Positions 9,253 through 17,275 of a DNA stretch of 64,000 nt are shown piece by piece; within the stretch, counting starts at the first letter, position 1, and every line of letters starts with the position of its first letter. The stretch is from Thermococcus peptonophilus. Its GTDB lineage: Archaea; Methanobacteriota_B; Thermococci; Thermococcales; Thermococcaceae. A program made the position numbers and the translations under genes. The stretch is from the NCBI RefSeq assembly GCF_001592435.1, contig NZ_CP014750.1, forward strand, positions 682,001 to 746,000, written 5' to 3'. The notes beneath the pieces are model-generated. The model had not been told where the DNA came from. It saw only the letters and a list, made by a program, of their open reading frames with translations, and did not search any database.

Positions 9253-9713
9253 CAGCCCACCTCCGTTGGACAGTACCACTGTTGGCTGTTGAGGGTTACA
9301 CTCGTCCCGGACTTCGTGAAGTTGAACCTCAGTATACAGCCGTTATCAAAGACATATTCAAACACATGGTCACCATCGGAAACATCAGAATGTACTATCC
9401 CATTGACCTCCCCCGGAAGGAGGTAGTCCTCATCAAGTGTTGAGCTGTACACCCCATCGCGAAATATGTCGAGATGCCTAGCAGAGAGAGTCGTACCGTT
9501 GTTAATGTAATCAACCGTCACATTCACACCATCACTTGTTATCGACACTATCTCCACACGTGAATGAACCCAAGAGAGCTTTAGATTATACCAATCCTCC
9601 CGGGCGGCCTGGACAGCTGTGTAAGTGTTGTCCCACGCAGTGTAGAGTGTGCTGGCAGCTATTAAAAATGAGATAAAGATGATCGCTGCACTCGCTGACA
9701 CGCTGAACCCCAT
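9252..9713 (-). CDS. flaF: Archaellum stator protein FlaF (ArlF)
   Basis: A 153-residue single-pass protein. The membrane helix lies at residues 8-27 (AAIIFISFLIAASTLYTAW), followed by a helical neck and a beta-sandwich domain with NNGTTLSARHLDIFRDG, typical of FlaF. FlaF binds the S-layer glycoprotein and FlaG. Two cysteines in the C-terminal part may form a disulfide outside the membrane. It overlaps flaG by one base and follows flaD by about 24 bases. Confidence 0.9.
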   Translation of the reverse strand: MGFSVSASAAIIFISFLIAASTLYTAWDNTYTAVQAAREDWYNLKLSWVHSRVEIVSITSDGVNVTVDYINNGTTLSARHLDIFRDGVYSSTLDEDYLLPGEVNGIVHSDVSDGDHVFEYVFDNGCILRFNFTKSGTSVTLNSQQWYCPTEVG

Positions 9714-9737
9714 AGGCCGCCCCCCGATCTCTGTACC

Positions 9738-10166
9738 TCAAATTCCGTAAAACTCGTCGAGGGTCTTTTCCAGCATCTTGATTTCTCTTTCAAGCTTGTC
9801 GAGGACGGCCCTGTTTATCTTGAGGCCCCTGAGTCTCTCGATGAAGAGCAGGCTTATGAGGTGATCCTGGACAGTGAGCTTTTCGGCTGGCTTCCACTCG
9901 GGGTCTCTGTGGTGTGGCCTAGTTCCCCTTGCGTAGTTCAGGAGCTGGTTGAGAACCTCCTCGCTTATCCAGCCTATCTCGTAGTAGAACTCCAGTACTC
10001 TCTCAAGGTTCTGTATTCCGACCCTGTCGATCAGGAAGCCAAGCCACTTGAGCGCTATCATTGTTGAAACGATGTCCTCTGGGAGCTTCTCAAGCCTAGC
10101 TTTCTTTGGCTCCTCCTCGAAGAGGAGGTTTGCTATATCCTCGGGAATCTGGAGCTGGCTTGTCAT
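9738..10166 (-). other. Internal translation product of flaD (C-terminal FlaD/E domain, ~142 aa)
   Basis: In frame within flaD, the ATG at 10166-10164 (codon 323) is preceded by AAGGAGGAAGGTGGTGTTGAG, which holds two ribosome-site-like runs at good spacing. It begins MTSQLQIPEDIAN, exactly at the border between the acidic linker and the conserved C-terminal domain. The product would be about 142 residues, near 16 kDa. From memory, Methanococcus FlaD is known to yield a full-length and a roughly 15-kDa form by internal initiation, so a similar short form is likely here. Confidence 0.6.
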
Positions 10167-11132
10167 CTCAACACCACCTTCCTCCTTCTTTTCTTCTTCA
10201 ACAACTTCGTGAGCGGGAACCTCTTCAACCGAAACCTCTTCAGGGGCTTCCTCCTGCGGAAGGGCTTCACCAGCCCCCGTCATTTCAGGGGCTGTTTCTT
10301 CGGCTGGCCCAACTTCTTCGGGCTGTACCTCTGAAGGTGCCTCCTCCACTTCAGGTGCTACCTCCTCACCACCAACCTCGGGGGCTTCTTCCACAATCTC
10401 TGGCTGAGCCTCTTCAGGAACTATCTCTGCAGGAACTTCAACCGTCTCCTCTGCGGGAACCTCCTCTATCTCCGCGGGAATGGAGACTTCTTCTGCGGCC
10501 TCCTCTGCAGCGCGGGCAACCTCCTCCTGAGCCTCGGCCACTGCCCTCTCGGCCTCCGCAAGCTCCTCCTCACTGACCTCTTCACCAGCCCGTATTTTTT
10601 CCTGGAGCTCTTCGAGCCTTTCTTGGGCCTCTTCAAGCTTTTCAACAGCGGTCTTAGCCTCAACTTTCTCCTCTAGCTCCTCAATCTTCTTACGGAGCTC
10701 ATCAAGTTTCTGGACGACCTCTGACGGAGTTTCCTCCTTCTCCTCCCCGCCCTCAAGAAGCTCCTCAAGTTTTCCAATCTTCTCGTGGACTTCTTCGACC
10801 TTTTCGGAGACTTTCTCAGCCTTTTTCTCGTGAACGTCGAACTTAGCGGTTTCAAGGGTCTCAACGAGTCTGCTGAGCTGCATGCTGAGGTCAGTCAGCC
10901 TCTTGCCAAGCTCGTCCACCCTCTTGCTAAGCTCCTCGTACTTGGTCACCTGGTTGCCGTAGGTTTCCAGCACCTTCTGGACTATCTTCTCCAGCTGCTC
11001 GTAGGTGAGGTTGTCCTTCCTGGCTATCAGCTTCTCCCTGAGATCATTGATTATGACGCTGGGAACCTTGCCCTTCAGCTCGGACAGCTTGGCGTTGATG
11101 TCGGCCTCTGTGACGAGTCTTGCCATCTCCAT
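9738..11132 (-). CDS. flaD: Archaellum cytoplasmic protein FlaD/E (ArlD/E), acidic long form
   Basis: Cytoplasmic archaellum protein that links the motor to the chemotaxis machinery. The 464 residues fall into a helical/coiled-coil N-terminal part (1-200), a very acidic Pro/Glu/Ala-rich linker (about 200-320) and a C-terminal FlaD/E domain (about 335-464) with LEKLPEDIVSTMIALKWLGF and GWISEEVLNQLLNYARG. The start ATG at 11132 follows GAGGTGTGATGC. There is a strong internal translation start at 10166, listed separately. It lies three bases after flaC. Confidence 0.93.
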   Translation of the reverse strand: MEMARLVTEADINAKLSELKGKVPSVIINDLREKLIARKDNLTYEQLEKIVQKVLETYGNQVTKYEELSKRVDELGKRLTDLSMQLSRLVETLETAKFDVHEKKAEKVSEKVEEVHEKIGKLEELLEGGEEKEETPSEVVQKLDELRKKIEELEEKVEAKTAVEKLEEAQERLEELQEKIRAGEEVSEEELAEAERAVAEAQEEVARAAEEAAEEVSIPAEIEEVPAEETVEVPAEIVPEEAQPEIVEEAPEVGGEEVAPEVEEAPSEVQPEEVGPAEETAPEMTGAGEALPQEEAPEEVSVEEVPAHEVVEEEKKEEGGVEMTSQLQIPEDIANLLFEEEPKKARLEKLPEDIVSTMIALKWLGFLIDRVGIQNLERVLEFYYEIGWISEEVLNQLLNYARGTRPHHRDPEWKPAEKLTVQDHLISLLFIERLRGLKINRAVLDKLEREIKMLEKTLDEFYGI

Positions 11133-11135
11133 GCA

Positions 11136-11612
11136 TCACACCTCCGCGAGGACCTCGTATATGATCGAGTCCAGATCAACACCATATCCCGCGAGCACCT
11201 TAATGTCGTTTTTGATCTGAGCAATTTCAAGCTTGAGATCCTCAATCTCCTTCCTGATGTCCTGGATCTCACTGGAGAGCGGGTTTTCCTGGCTCATCTG
11301 CTCCTTGAACGGGTTTATTTCCTGGCTTATGACTTCGTAGAGCATCATGACGTCCTTTATCGTCTTGTCGAGCCTGTCTATTTCGTCCCTCAGCTCCTGC
11401 ATCTGCTTCTTGAGGGTGTCAATGCCGATCTTTATCCTCGGAAGGTCGTTCTCTATCTCATTAACTCTCTCCATGAGCTGGTTCAGCTGTTCGTTCTCCT
11501 CTCTGTTCTCGACGCTCTCTTCAAGCTCTTCCAGGTCAATGTGCTCTTCCTCGGGGGTGGAGCTTTCATCCTTTTTCTTCTTGAACAAAGATGAAAGGAA
11601 GTCGAGTGCCAT
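11136..11612 (-). CDS. flaC: Archaellum cytoplasmic protein FlaC (ArlC)
   Basis: A 158-residue cytoplasmic coiled-coil protein. After a basic/acidic N-terminus (SLFKKKKDESSTPEEE) it is heptad-rich from residue 30 on, and carries the FlaC signature IKDVMMLYEVISQEINPF near the middle. FlaC acts with FlaD/E as part of the cytosolic switch that receives CheF/CheY signals in chemotactic archaea. It is placed between the last archaellin and flaD with only a few bases on each side. Confidence 0.9.
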   Translation of the reverse strand: MALDFLSSLFKKKKDESSTPEEEHIDLEELEESVENREENEQLNQLMERVNEIENDLPRIKIGIDTLKKQMQELRDEIDRLDKTIKDVMMLYEVISQEINPFKEQMSQENPLSSEIQDIRKEIEDLKLEIAQIKNDIKVLAGYGVDLDSIIYEVLAEV

Positions 11613-11627
11613 GCAGTCCCACCCCCT

Positions 11628-12410
11628 TTACTGGAGCTCCATCAGGTTGCTTGTGTACGTTGATGGAGACGTGAAGTCAATGACCCCTCCCGCGCCATTC
11701 TCTGGAATGACCTTTCCAGTCACCTTGGTTCCCGGGGGAATTCCGTATCCGGGTGTGTTAGCATCGTCGTCAAAAGGAATTGTCCAGAGGGCTATTCCCG
11801 CTATGTCACCCCAGCTGAGAGTCGGATGCTGCCAGCTACCGCTGAGACTCTTGTCGGCATCGCTGACAACGATGATGCCAAATAGCATCTTTTTAGGAGT
11901 GACCTGCGTCATATAATAGTAGAGGTTCTTCCATAGCGTGACTATATCATTGGCTGTCGCTGGAATGCCAGTTAGGTTAGCTACCGAGCCCGTTGAATTC
12001 TCCCCAACGTCCGCGAATACATTCTCTACGTCACCACTGTAGAGGAAGTAGTTATCAGTAATACCATCTCCCTCAGGATCAACGTACCTGTAAACCGCCA
12101 TCCTCTTCCCGTCGCTGAGGACAACTCTCACATGGGCAAGGTCTATTCCAGAGCTGCCAGCGTTCGGGCTAACGTAAATGACAATTCTTGTTATGTTCCC
12201 ACTTCCGGGTGGATTCGCCGGTGTGTAGCCATAGACGTTGAGAACCTTTATTCCGCTCGCGACCTCCTGGGTTGTCTGCCTGCCGGTGCTCATTGCCTTC
12301 TGCTGAAGGTAACCGCTCGTGCTTATGAGCACCCCAGCGGCTACTGCAGCTACTAGCACCATAGATATGAACACAATCAGGGTTCCAATGCCTATTGCTC
12401 CCCTCCTCAT
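11628..12410 (-). CDS. flaB5: Archaellin FlaB5
   Basis: Fifth and promoter-distal archaellin, 260 residues. It has a very short leader (MRRG) before [10 protein letters not shown], the class III pilin-type cleavage site used by the preflagellin peptidase, then the hydrophobic polymerisation helix and a variable surface domain. The C-terminus ends with [18 protein letters not shown]. Its helix ([20 protein letters not shown]) and leader resemble FlaB4 more than FlaB1-3. Distal archaellins are often minor or hook-region subunits; that is inference here. Confidence 0.95.
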   Translation of the reverse strand: MRRGAIGIGTLIVFISMVLVAAVAAGVLISTSGYLQQKAMSTGRQTTQEVASGIKVLNVYGYTPANPPGSGNITRIVIYVSPNAGSSGIDLAHVRVVLSDGKRMAVYRYVDPEGDGITDNYFLYSGDVENVFADVGENSTGSVANLTGIPATANDIVTLWKNLYYYMTQVTPKKMLFGIIVVSDADKSLSGSWQHPTLSWGDIAGIALWTIPFDDDANTPGYGIPPGTKVTGKVIPENGAGGVIDFTSPSTYTSNLMELQ

Positions 12411-12421
12411 CTCGCATCACC

Positions 12422-13078
12422 TCACTGGAGCTGCATCACGTTGTAGCTGAAGGTAGCCGGCGTGGTGAAGTCGAGCACACCGGCGGCGCCCCTCTCGGGG
12501 ATGACCTTTCCTGTTATCTTGGTGCTTGGTCCTATGCCGTTCTTGCCCTCGTACTCGAACATCGTCGTCCAGATGCACAGTGCCACCATGTCCCCGAACT
12601 CGAGTGTCGGGTGGCTGTTCTGCATTTCACTGCCTATGTCGTTGATAACTGCTATGGCAAAGCTGGCATTGTTCGTTATGTTGTTCCATATTGGAACCTC
12701 TGTAGTGTTGAAGAGGTCCTTAACACTCTCCGCATTCTGGAAGCTACCTGAATAGTTATACACAACCAACCTCCTACCGTCACTAAGGACTATTTTGACG
12801 TTGCTCAGATCAATGCCCTCACTGCCGGCATTTGGGGAGATCAATATGACCATCCTCTGGATTGTGCCACTGCTCGGAGGAGTTGCGTTAGTGTAGCCGT
12901 AGACATTGACGACCTTCAGACCACTTGCAACTTCCTGGGTGGTCTGCCTTCCGGCGGCTTGAGCCCTCTGCTCGAGGTAGCCCGCTGTACCTATGATAAC
13001 CCCCGCAGCCACTGCGGCCACCAGCACCATTGCAATGAAGACGATGAGTGTGCCGATGCCTATTGCTCCCCTACGCAT
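12422..13078 (-). CDS. flaB4: Archaellin FlaB4
   Basis: Fourth archaellin, 218 residues. Leader MRRG precedes [14 protein letters not shown]; the helix ends VIIGTAGYLEQRAQ, unlike the [12 protein letters not shown] of FlaB1-3, so FlaB4 and FlaB5 form a separate subgroup. The conserved core motif SPNAGSEGIDLSNVKIVLSDGRR is present, and the C-terminus is LDFTTPATFSYNVMQLQ. A strong GGAGGTGATGG site precedes the ATG. It lies 11 bases before flaB5. Confidence 0.95.
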   Translation of the reverse strand: MRRGAIGIGTLIVFIAMVLVAAVAAGVIIGTAGYLEQRAQAAGRQTTQEVASGLKVVNVYGYTNATPPSSGTIQRMVILISPNAGSEGIDLSNVKIVLSDGRRLVVYNYSGSFQNAESVKDLFNTTEVPIWNNITNNASFAIAVINDIGSEMQNSHPTLEFGDMVALCIWTTMFEYEGKNGIGPSTKITGKVIPERGAAGVLDFTTPATFSYNVMQLQ

Positions 13079-13130
13079 ACCATCACCTCCGAAAAATCTT
13101 CAAAGAACGAAAAGGAAATTGATTAAGAAG

Positions 13131-13793
13131 TCACTGGAGCTCCATGACGCTCTGGGTGTAGGTGCTGGGAGTGGTGAACTCGATGACTCCTGGGGCACCA
13201 AACTCAGGAACAACCTCACCAGTGACCTTGGTGCCGGGCGCTATTCCGTTGGTATCGCTGAACACGGCACCAGCGTTGACTGCAAGGACAACTATGTCAC
13301 CCTTGTTGAGGGTCGGGAAGTTCTGCTTGACTGAGCCATCGCTATCCTGGATGACGATTATGCCAAAGCCAGTGGCTTTAAGATTGGCCCAATTTATCGT
13401 TGTGTCGCTGAACACGTCCTCAACAGGGGTGTTGGTGTAGACACTCTCGTTGTACTCGAGGGTAGCCTCAATCCTGCCGTCGCTGAGGGTTATCCTGGTC
13501 TTCCTTAGGTCAATGCCAGCAGAGCCAGCGTTCGGAGTAACGTAGATGGCGAGCTTGGTTATGTTGTCGAAGGTATTATCGGCGTTCTTCTGAGCCCATC
13601 CAACGACGCTGGTGACCTTTATTCCGCTGGCTACCTCCTGAGTGGTCTGCCTTCCTGTGGCCTGGCTCTTCTGCTGGAGGTAGCCGCTGGTGTTGATCAG
13701 CACTGCCGCGGCCACTGCCGCAACGAGCACCATGGCAATGAACACGATGAGGGTTCCAATACCAACCGCACCCTTCCTCTTCCTAAACATCAT
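13131..13793 (-). CDS. flaB3: Archaellin FlaB3
   Basis: Third archaellin, about 220 residues. Leader ends RKRKG before [10 protein letters not shown]. Its 5' coding block (13668-13739) is identical over 72 nt to the same block of flaB1, and a block near the 3' end (about 13154-13228) is also shared, whereas the middle differs. This is the mark of gene conversion. Three successive starts (GTG 13796, ATG 13793, ATG 13790) follow GGAGGTGA; I take the first ATG. Confidence 0.95.
   Translation of the reverse strand: MMFRKRKGAVGIGTLIVFIAMVLVAAVAAAVLINTSGYLQQKSQATGRQTTQEVASGIKVTSVVGWAQKNADNTFDNITKLAIYVTPNAGSAGIDLRKTRITLSDGRIEATLEYNESVYTNTPVEDVFSDTTINWANLKATGFGIIVIQDSDGSVKQNFPTLNKGDIVVLAVNAGAVFSDTNGIAPGTKVTGEVVPEFGAPGVIEFTTPSTYTQSVMELQ
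13668..13739 (-). repeat. 72-nt block identical to flaB1 15472-15543
   Basis: The sequence coding the end of the archaellin N-terminal helix is identical base for base in flaB3 and flaB1, while flaB2 codes the same residues with several different codons. See also the shared 3' block at about 13154-13228 and 14952-15026. Confidence 0.85.
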
Positions 13794-13826
13794 CACTCAC
13801 CTCCTCAGATAAATTGGGAAAGGACA

Positions 13827-14885
13827 TCACTGGAGCTCGATGACAAAGCTAGTGTAGCTGGTTGGAGTGGTGAACTCGATGACTCCTGGGGCACCGAACT
13901 CAGGAACGACCTTGCCCTCGACCTTCTGCCTCGGCTCGAATCCATTGCTAAACACTGAGCTGAAGACGTAGAGGCGGGTTATCTTGGTAATTGATGCAGA
14001 GGTTGAAGTACCCGTGTTAGGATCAACATACTGTAGGGTCACGCCGCTGACTGCCCTGTCGACCCAGTAGTAGTTGCCTCCAACAGGAACTGTGAGCACG
14101 GCAACGTCACCGCCGTTGAGCGTTGGATACTTGGGCTTAAGGGAGTTGTCAGCGTCCTGAATAGCGATTATTCCGAAGTTGGTGGAACTGGTTATGTTAC
14201 CCCAGCTCTCAAGGGTCTTGTCAAAGATGTTGGCAACAACGCCATCAGTGAATGCCGGTCCAATGCTGATGACTTCATTTGTAAAGGTTATGTTGGCGGT
14301 ATCAGTCGAAGTTGAACTATATGAAATTGTGTAGGTGCTTCCACTAACGCTAACAGTAGCACCCGTGAGAATCAACTTCTTGTTAGTTTCATCCCAGCTT
14401 ATAGCACTGCTCGGAAAGCCATTTATGATGTAGGTGTTCGTTCCGTCGCTAAGGGCGACGTAGTAGGTCTCGTTGCTGGTGGTGTAAGCGTTAACAAGCG
14501 ATGTGTTTATCATAGCCGAAAGGTTGGCATTGTAGTCGTCGTACCTGTAGAAGAACACCGCCTGGGAGTTGCCGTCGCTGAGGATTATCCTGGTCTTCCT
14601 TAGGTCAATGCCAGCAGAGCCAGCGTTCGGAGAGACATAAACAGCGAGCCTTGTTATCTTACCCTCAGCGGGCGTGGTGGCATCGTCAATGTAACCGACA
14701 ACCTTGGTGACCTGAATTCCACTGGCAACTTCCTGGGTGGTCTCCCTGCCGGTGCTGGAAGCCTTCTGCTGGAGGTAGCCACTTGTGTTAATCAGCACTG
14801 CCGCCGCCACTGCAGCCACTAGCACCATCGCGATGAACACAATCAGGGTGCCGATTCCGACAGCACCCTTTCTTCCCTTTCTCAT
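13827..14885 (-). CDS. flaB2: Archaellin FlaB2, enlarged
   Basis: Second archaellin, 352 residues against about 220 for its neighbours. The conserved ends are intact: leader RKGRKG before [40 protein letters not shown], and the C-terminal [15 protein letters not shown]. The extra 130 residues lie in the surface-exposed central domain, in two Ser/Thr-rich stretches (about 120-220 and 275-320). It may be a structural specialist or a heavily glycosylated subunit; several NxS/T sites are present. Confidence 0.95.
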   Translation of the reverse strand: MRKGRKGAVGIGTLIVFIAMVLVAAVAAAVLINTSGYLQQKASSTGRETTQEVASGIQVTKVVGYIDDATTPAEGKITRLAVYVSPNAGSAGIDLRKTRIILSDGNSQAVFFYRYDDYNANLSAMINTSLVNAYTTSNETYYVALSDGTNTYIINGFPSSAISWDETNKKLILTGATVSVSGSTYTISYSSTSTDTANITFTNEVISIGPAFTDGVVANIFDKTLESWGNITSSTNFGIIAIQDADNSLKPKYPTLNGGDVAVLTVPVGGNYYWVDRAVSGVTLQYVDPNTGTSTSASITKITRLYVFSSVFSNGFEPRQKVEGKVVPEFGAPGVIEFTTPTSYTSFVIELQ

Positions 14886-14925
14886 TCTCTCACCTCCATC
14901 CTAGAAATTTGGAAAAGAAATAAAA

Positions 14926-15597
14926 TCACTGAAGCTCCATAACCTGCTCAGTGTAGGTGCTGGGAGTGGTGAACTCGATGACTCCTGGGGCACCAAACTC
15001 AGGAACAACCTCACCAGTGACCTTCTTGCCCGGGGCTATTCCGTAGCCGAAGACACCAGTTTTGTCATCGGTTCCGACCTTGACCGTCAGAACGACGATG
15101 TCACCCTCGTTGAGGGTTGGATAGTTGGCGCTAAGGCTGGAGTCTCCATCTTGGATGACAATGATACCGTAGTTGGTCTGGTTCTGCTTAATATTTGCCC
15201 AAGCATTAAGGGTAGTGTCGAAGATGTCAGCAACTGGGCCCTCAGTAAAGGCACTAGCGGTGGTGTTATACATTAGAACAGCCTCAACGGTTCCATTGCT
15301 GAGAACAAGCTTGGTGTTCTTGAGATCAATGCCTGCGCTACCGGCGTTGGGCGTTATGTATACCGCCAACTGCTGGATGTATTCAAGGCTTCCGTTGGCC
15401 TTACCAACAACCCTCTCGACCTGGATTCCACTGGCAACCTGTTGGGTGCTAGCTCTTCCAGTGCTGGAAGCCTTCTGCTGGAGGTAGCCGCTGGTGTTGA
15501 TCAGCACTGCCGCGGCCACTGCCGCAACGAGCACCATGGCAATAAACACTATCAAAGTCCCAATACCAACCGCACCTTTCCTAGTTCTAGTCTTCAT
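14926..15597 (-). CDS. flaB1: Archaellin FlaB1 (promoter-proximal)
   Basis: First gene of the archaellum operon, 223 residues, and probably the major filament subunit because it is nearest the promoter. Leader MKTRTRKG precedes [19 protein letters not shown]; the helix runs into NTSGYLQQK. The core has [21 protein letters not shown] and the C-terminus [17 protein letters not shown]. The ATG at 15597 follows GGGGGTGCG. A T-rich tract right after its stop may cause partial termination before flaB2. Confidence 0.96.
   Translation of the reverse strand: MKTRTRKGAVGIGTLIVFIAMVLVAAVAAAVLINTSGYLQQKASSTGRASTQQVASGIQVERVVGKANGSLEYIQQLAVYITPNAGSAGIDLKNTKLVLSNGTVEAVLMYNTTASAFTEGPVADIFDTTLNAWANIKQNQTNYGIIVIQDGDSSLSANYPTLNEGDIVVLTVKVGTDDKTGVFGYGIAPGKKVTGEVVPEFGAPGVIEFTTPSTYTEQVMELQ
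15472..15543 (-). repeat. 72-nt block identical to flaB3 13668-13739
   Basis: Partner of the flaB3 block. The identity stops abruptly at both ends, as expected of a gene-conversion tract. Confidence 0.85.
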
Positions 15598-15643
15598 TAG
15601 CCACGCACCCCCTGGGGTTCTTTGCGCTAATCTTTACAACGGG

Positions 15644-15653
15644 ATTATATAAA
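15644..15653 (-). promoter_or_regulatory. Archaellum operon TATA box
   Basis: On the minus strand this reads TTTATATAAT, preceded by a purine-rich AAAAAAGGC that may act as BRE. The expected start of transcription, about 25 bp on, is near 15622, leaving a leader of about 25 nt before the flaB1 ATG. No comparably strong TATA box was found between the following archaellum genes. Confidence 0.85.
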
Positions 15654-15686
15654 GGCCTTTTTTGTTGTTGGTAGTGTAAGTAGCTG

Positions 15687-15708
15687 TGTACCTACATATG
15701 TAGGTACA
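15687..15708. promoter_or_regulatory. Perfect 22-bp palindrome upstream of the archaellum promoter
   Basis: GTACCTACATATGTAGGTAC (15688-15707) is a perfect inverted repeat and one more pair extends it on each side. It ends about 35 bp upstream of the archaellin TATA box, the position expected for an activator. It contains TACATA on both strands (15693-15698 and 15697-15702), and a third TACATA follows at 15705-15710. From memory, TACATA-like hexamers are the EarA target in Methanococcus maripaludis; an EarA-like gene lies just upstream. Confidence 0.65.
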
Positions 15709-15725
15709 TAAACAAAAAAAGAAGC

Positions 15726-16682
15726 TCATAATTTTTCCAGTATAAGGAAGCTTCTGCCCGGAGACTTTACATCCACTTCGAAGTCCAAGCTGGAGACTAT
15801 CTCCTTTATTTCCGAAACTGAGGGGAATCCCACAAAGTCCTTGTTGAGGGACTCAAAAAACTCCAGGGCAGGAACGTACTTAAACCGGTCCCTAAATGGA
15901 TCAAGGATAACGAGCTTTCCCCCCTCCTTGAGGCCCTCAAGGGCGTTTTTTATGACCCTTTTCCTATTCCGGATGTACTCAAGGAAAAAGCTCATTATTA
16001 CAACGTCATAGGAATTCACCGGGCGTATAAGGGTGGCATCCATCTCCTTTAGAACGACGGGAAGAGCCTCTCCAGCGATTCTAGCACGGGCTATGTCAAG
16101 GAGTGCATAGGAGTAGTCCAGGCCCAGGTAAAAGCCGTCGTACCCGACGAGCCTGCCGAAATATGCAGGAGAGACCGAGCCACAGCCGATATCCAGAACC
16201 GACATGCCCGCAGTTATACCCGCCACTTCAGCTATCGCTTGTCGGTAAAGAGTGGAAAAGGATGTGCTCATCCTCATGTCCCAAAAATCGGCATCTTTAT
16301 CGAAGTCCATGATGATCTGGGGATGAGTGGGCGTTATGAAGGCATAATCAGCCATCTTGTATATCTCCTCAAGAACGGACGCCCAGTCCGGAGCCAAGGG
16401 ATAGTACCTTTCCGCAGTAATGATCAGGTCATGGGAGAAGCTTACCAGCTCAACATGGTCGTTAGTTCTGATTATGCCGAGCCTATCAAGAGTTACTAAG
16501 AAGCGGGAGAGGAGCCTTCTGTTGGGGATTCCGATTTCATCCATGAACCCCGAGAGAGAAGGCCGTTTTGAAAGAGCTGAAAAAATGCCGCGCTTTATAC
16601 CGAGTGAAATTATAAAAAATAGGGACATCTCTGTCATAAGGTCTAGGTTGGTATCAACGGCACGGATTAGGGGGGTGGACAT
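15726..16682 (-). CDS. SAM-dependent methyltransferase next to the archaellum operon
   Basis: A 318-residue class I methyltransferase. Residues 1-85 resemble the helical/winged-helix dimerisation region seen in O-methyltransferases (LSGFMDEIGIPNRRLLSRFL). The Rossmann core starts near 160 with MSVLDIGCGSVSPAYFG, followed by the acidic D of FYLGLDYSY and GGKLVILDPF. It is translated just after the EarA-like gene (GAGGTGG site, 9-base gap) and ends about 40 bp before the archaellum palindrome. From memory, a methyltransferase beside the Pyrococcus furiosus archaellin genes has been called fam. Its substrate is unknown; archaellin, its glycan or a regulator are possible. Confidence 0.8.
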   Translation of the reverse strand: MSTPLIRAVDTNLDLMTEMSLFFIISLGIKRGIFSALSKRPSLSGFMDEIGIPNRRLLSRFLVTLDRLGIIRTNDHVELVSFSHDLIITAERYYPLAPDWASVLEEIYKMADYAFITPTHPQIIMDFDKDADFWDMRMSTSFSTLYRQAIAEVAGITAGMSVLDIGCGSVSPAYFGRLVGYDGFYLGLDYSYALLDIARARIAGEALPVVLKEMDATLIRPVNSYDVVIMSFFLEYIRNRKRVIKNALEGLKEGGKLVILDPFRDRFKYVPALEFFESLNKDFVGFPSVSEIKEIVSSLDFEVDVKSPGRSFLILEKL

Positions 16683-16691
16683 CTCTCCACC

Positions 16692-17021
16692 TCACAGGAA
16701 GCGCCTGTAATAGCGGTGATATTCTTTGAGGTAATCAACGACTTTTTTGCCATATTCTGTTAGACGGTAGTACTTGAAGCCGTTCCTGCTTATTTCCTCA
16801 ACAAGGCCAAGATAAACGAGGGAACTTTCGTTGTTGTACCTGTTCCCGAGACCCACCAAGGCCCCGCGGACGTTGGAGGGGTCGGAGCCGATCACCCGCG
16901 CTATCTCGGACAGGTAAGTTGCGGAGGGATATATCTCGTTGAGGTACATCAGTATCCTCTTTCTAAGCTCGCTACGGTGAAGGGAGCGCAATACCTGTGG
17001 TTCAATCACTACCGAGTTCAT
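16692..17021 (-). CDS. earA: EarA-like winged-helix archaellum regulator
   Basis: A 109-residue DNA-binding protein with an ArsR/MarR-like winged helix: helix-turn-helix around residues 38-58 (LSEIARVIGSDPSNVRGAL) and the wing to KYYRLTEYGKKVVDYL. Size, fold and position beside the archaellum operon fit EarA, the transcriptional activator of archaellum genes described in Methanococcus, for which homologues in Thermococcales are known. Start ATG follows GGGGGTGACAGG. It is transcribed towards the operon, ahead of the methyltransferase. Assignment rests on context and size as much as sequence. Confidence 0.7.
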   Translation of the reverse strand: MNSVVIEPQVLRSLHRSELRKRILMYLNEIYPSATYLSEIARVIGSDPSNVRGALVGLGNRYNNESSLVYLGLVEEISRNGFKYYRLTEYGKKVVDYLKEYHRYYRRFL

Positions 17022-17066
17022 CCTGTCACCCCCGAAATGCTGGAACTGATTGTAGCCCGCTGATGT

Positions 17067-17095
17067 TAATTGAGCACGCTACCACAGTTCAATTA
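17067..17095. promoter_or_regulatory. Inverted repeat at the earA promoter
   Basis: TAATTGA (17067-17073) and TCAATTA (17089-17095) form an inverted repeat with 15 bases between. The minus-strand TATA box TTATATA (17108-17114) predicts a start near 17085, inside the repeat. It could be a repressor or autoregulatory site of the earA gene, whose leader would be about 60 nt. Confidence 0.45.
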
Positions 17096-17275
17096 GCGAT
17101 TGCAGGGTATATAACTTTTTCGTATAAATCTTGTCCTTTATCTAGGTCTAAACTCTATCAATAGAAGACCATTCAGTTATGTTGTTGCCATTCAAAATAA
17201 AATCTCATCGGCAATTGATTGTAGAATATACAATACGAATTGTCTCATAGTCGAGTAAATAAAAAGCAAAAATGA

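Noticed and set aside
10106-10576. Pro/Leu-rich frame antisense to flaD
   Set aside because: It mirrors the Glu/Ala/Pro repeats of the FlaD linker; composition alone explains it.
10785-11594. 269-codon frame antisense to flaC/flaD
   Set aside because: Shadow of two coiled-coil genes; Leu/Val/Asp-rich reverse complement of Lys/Glu codons.
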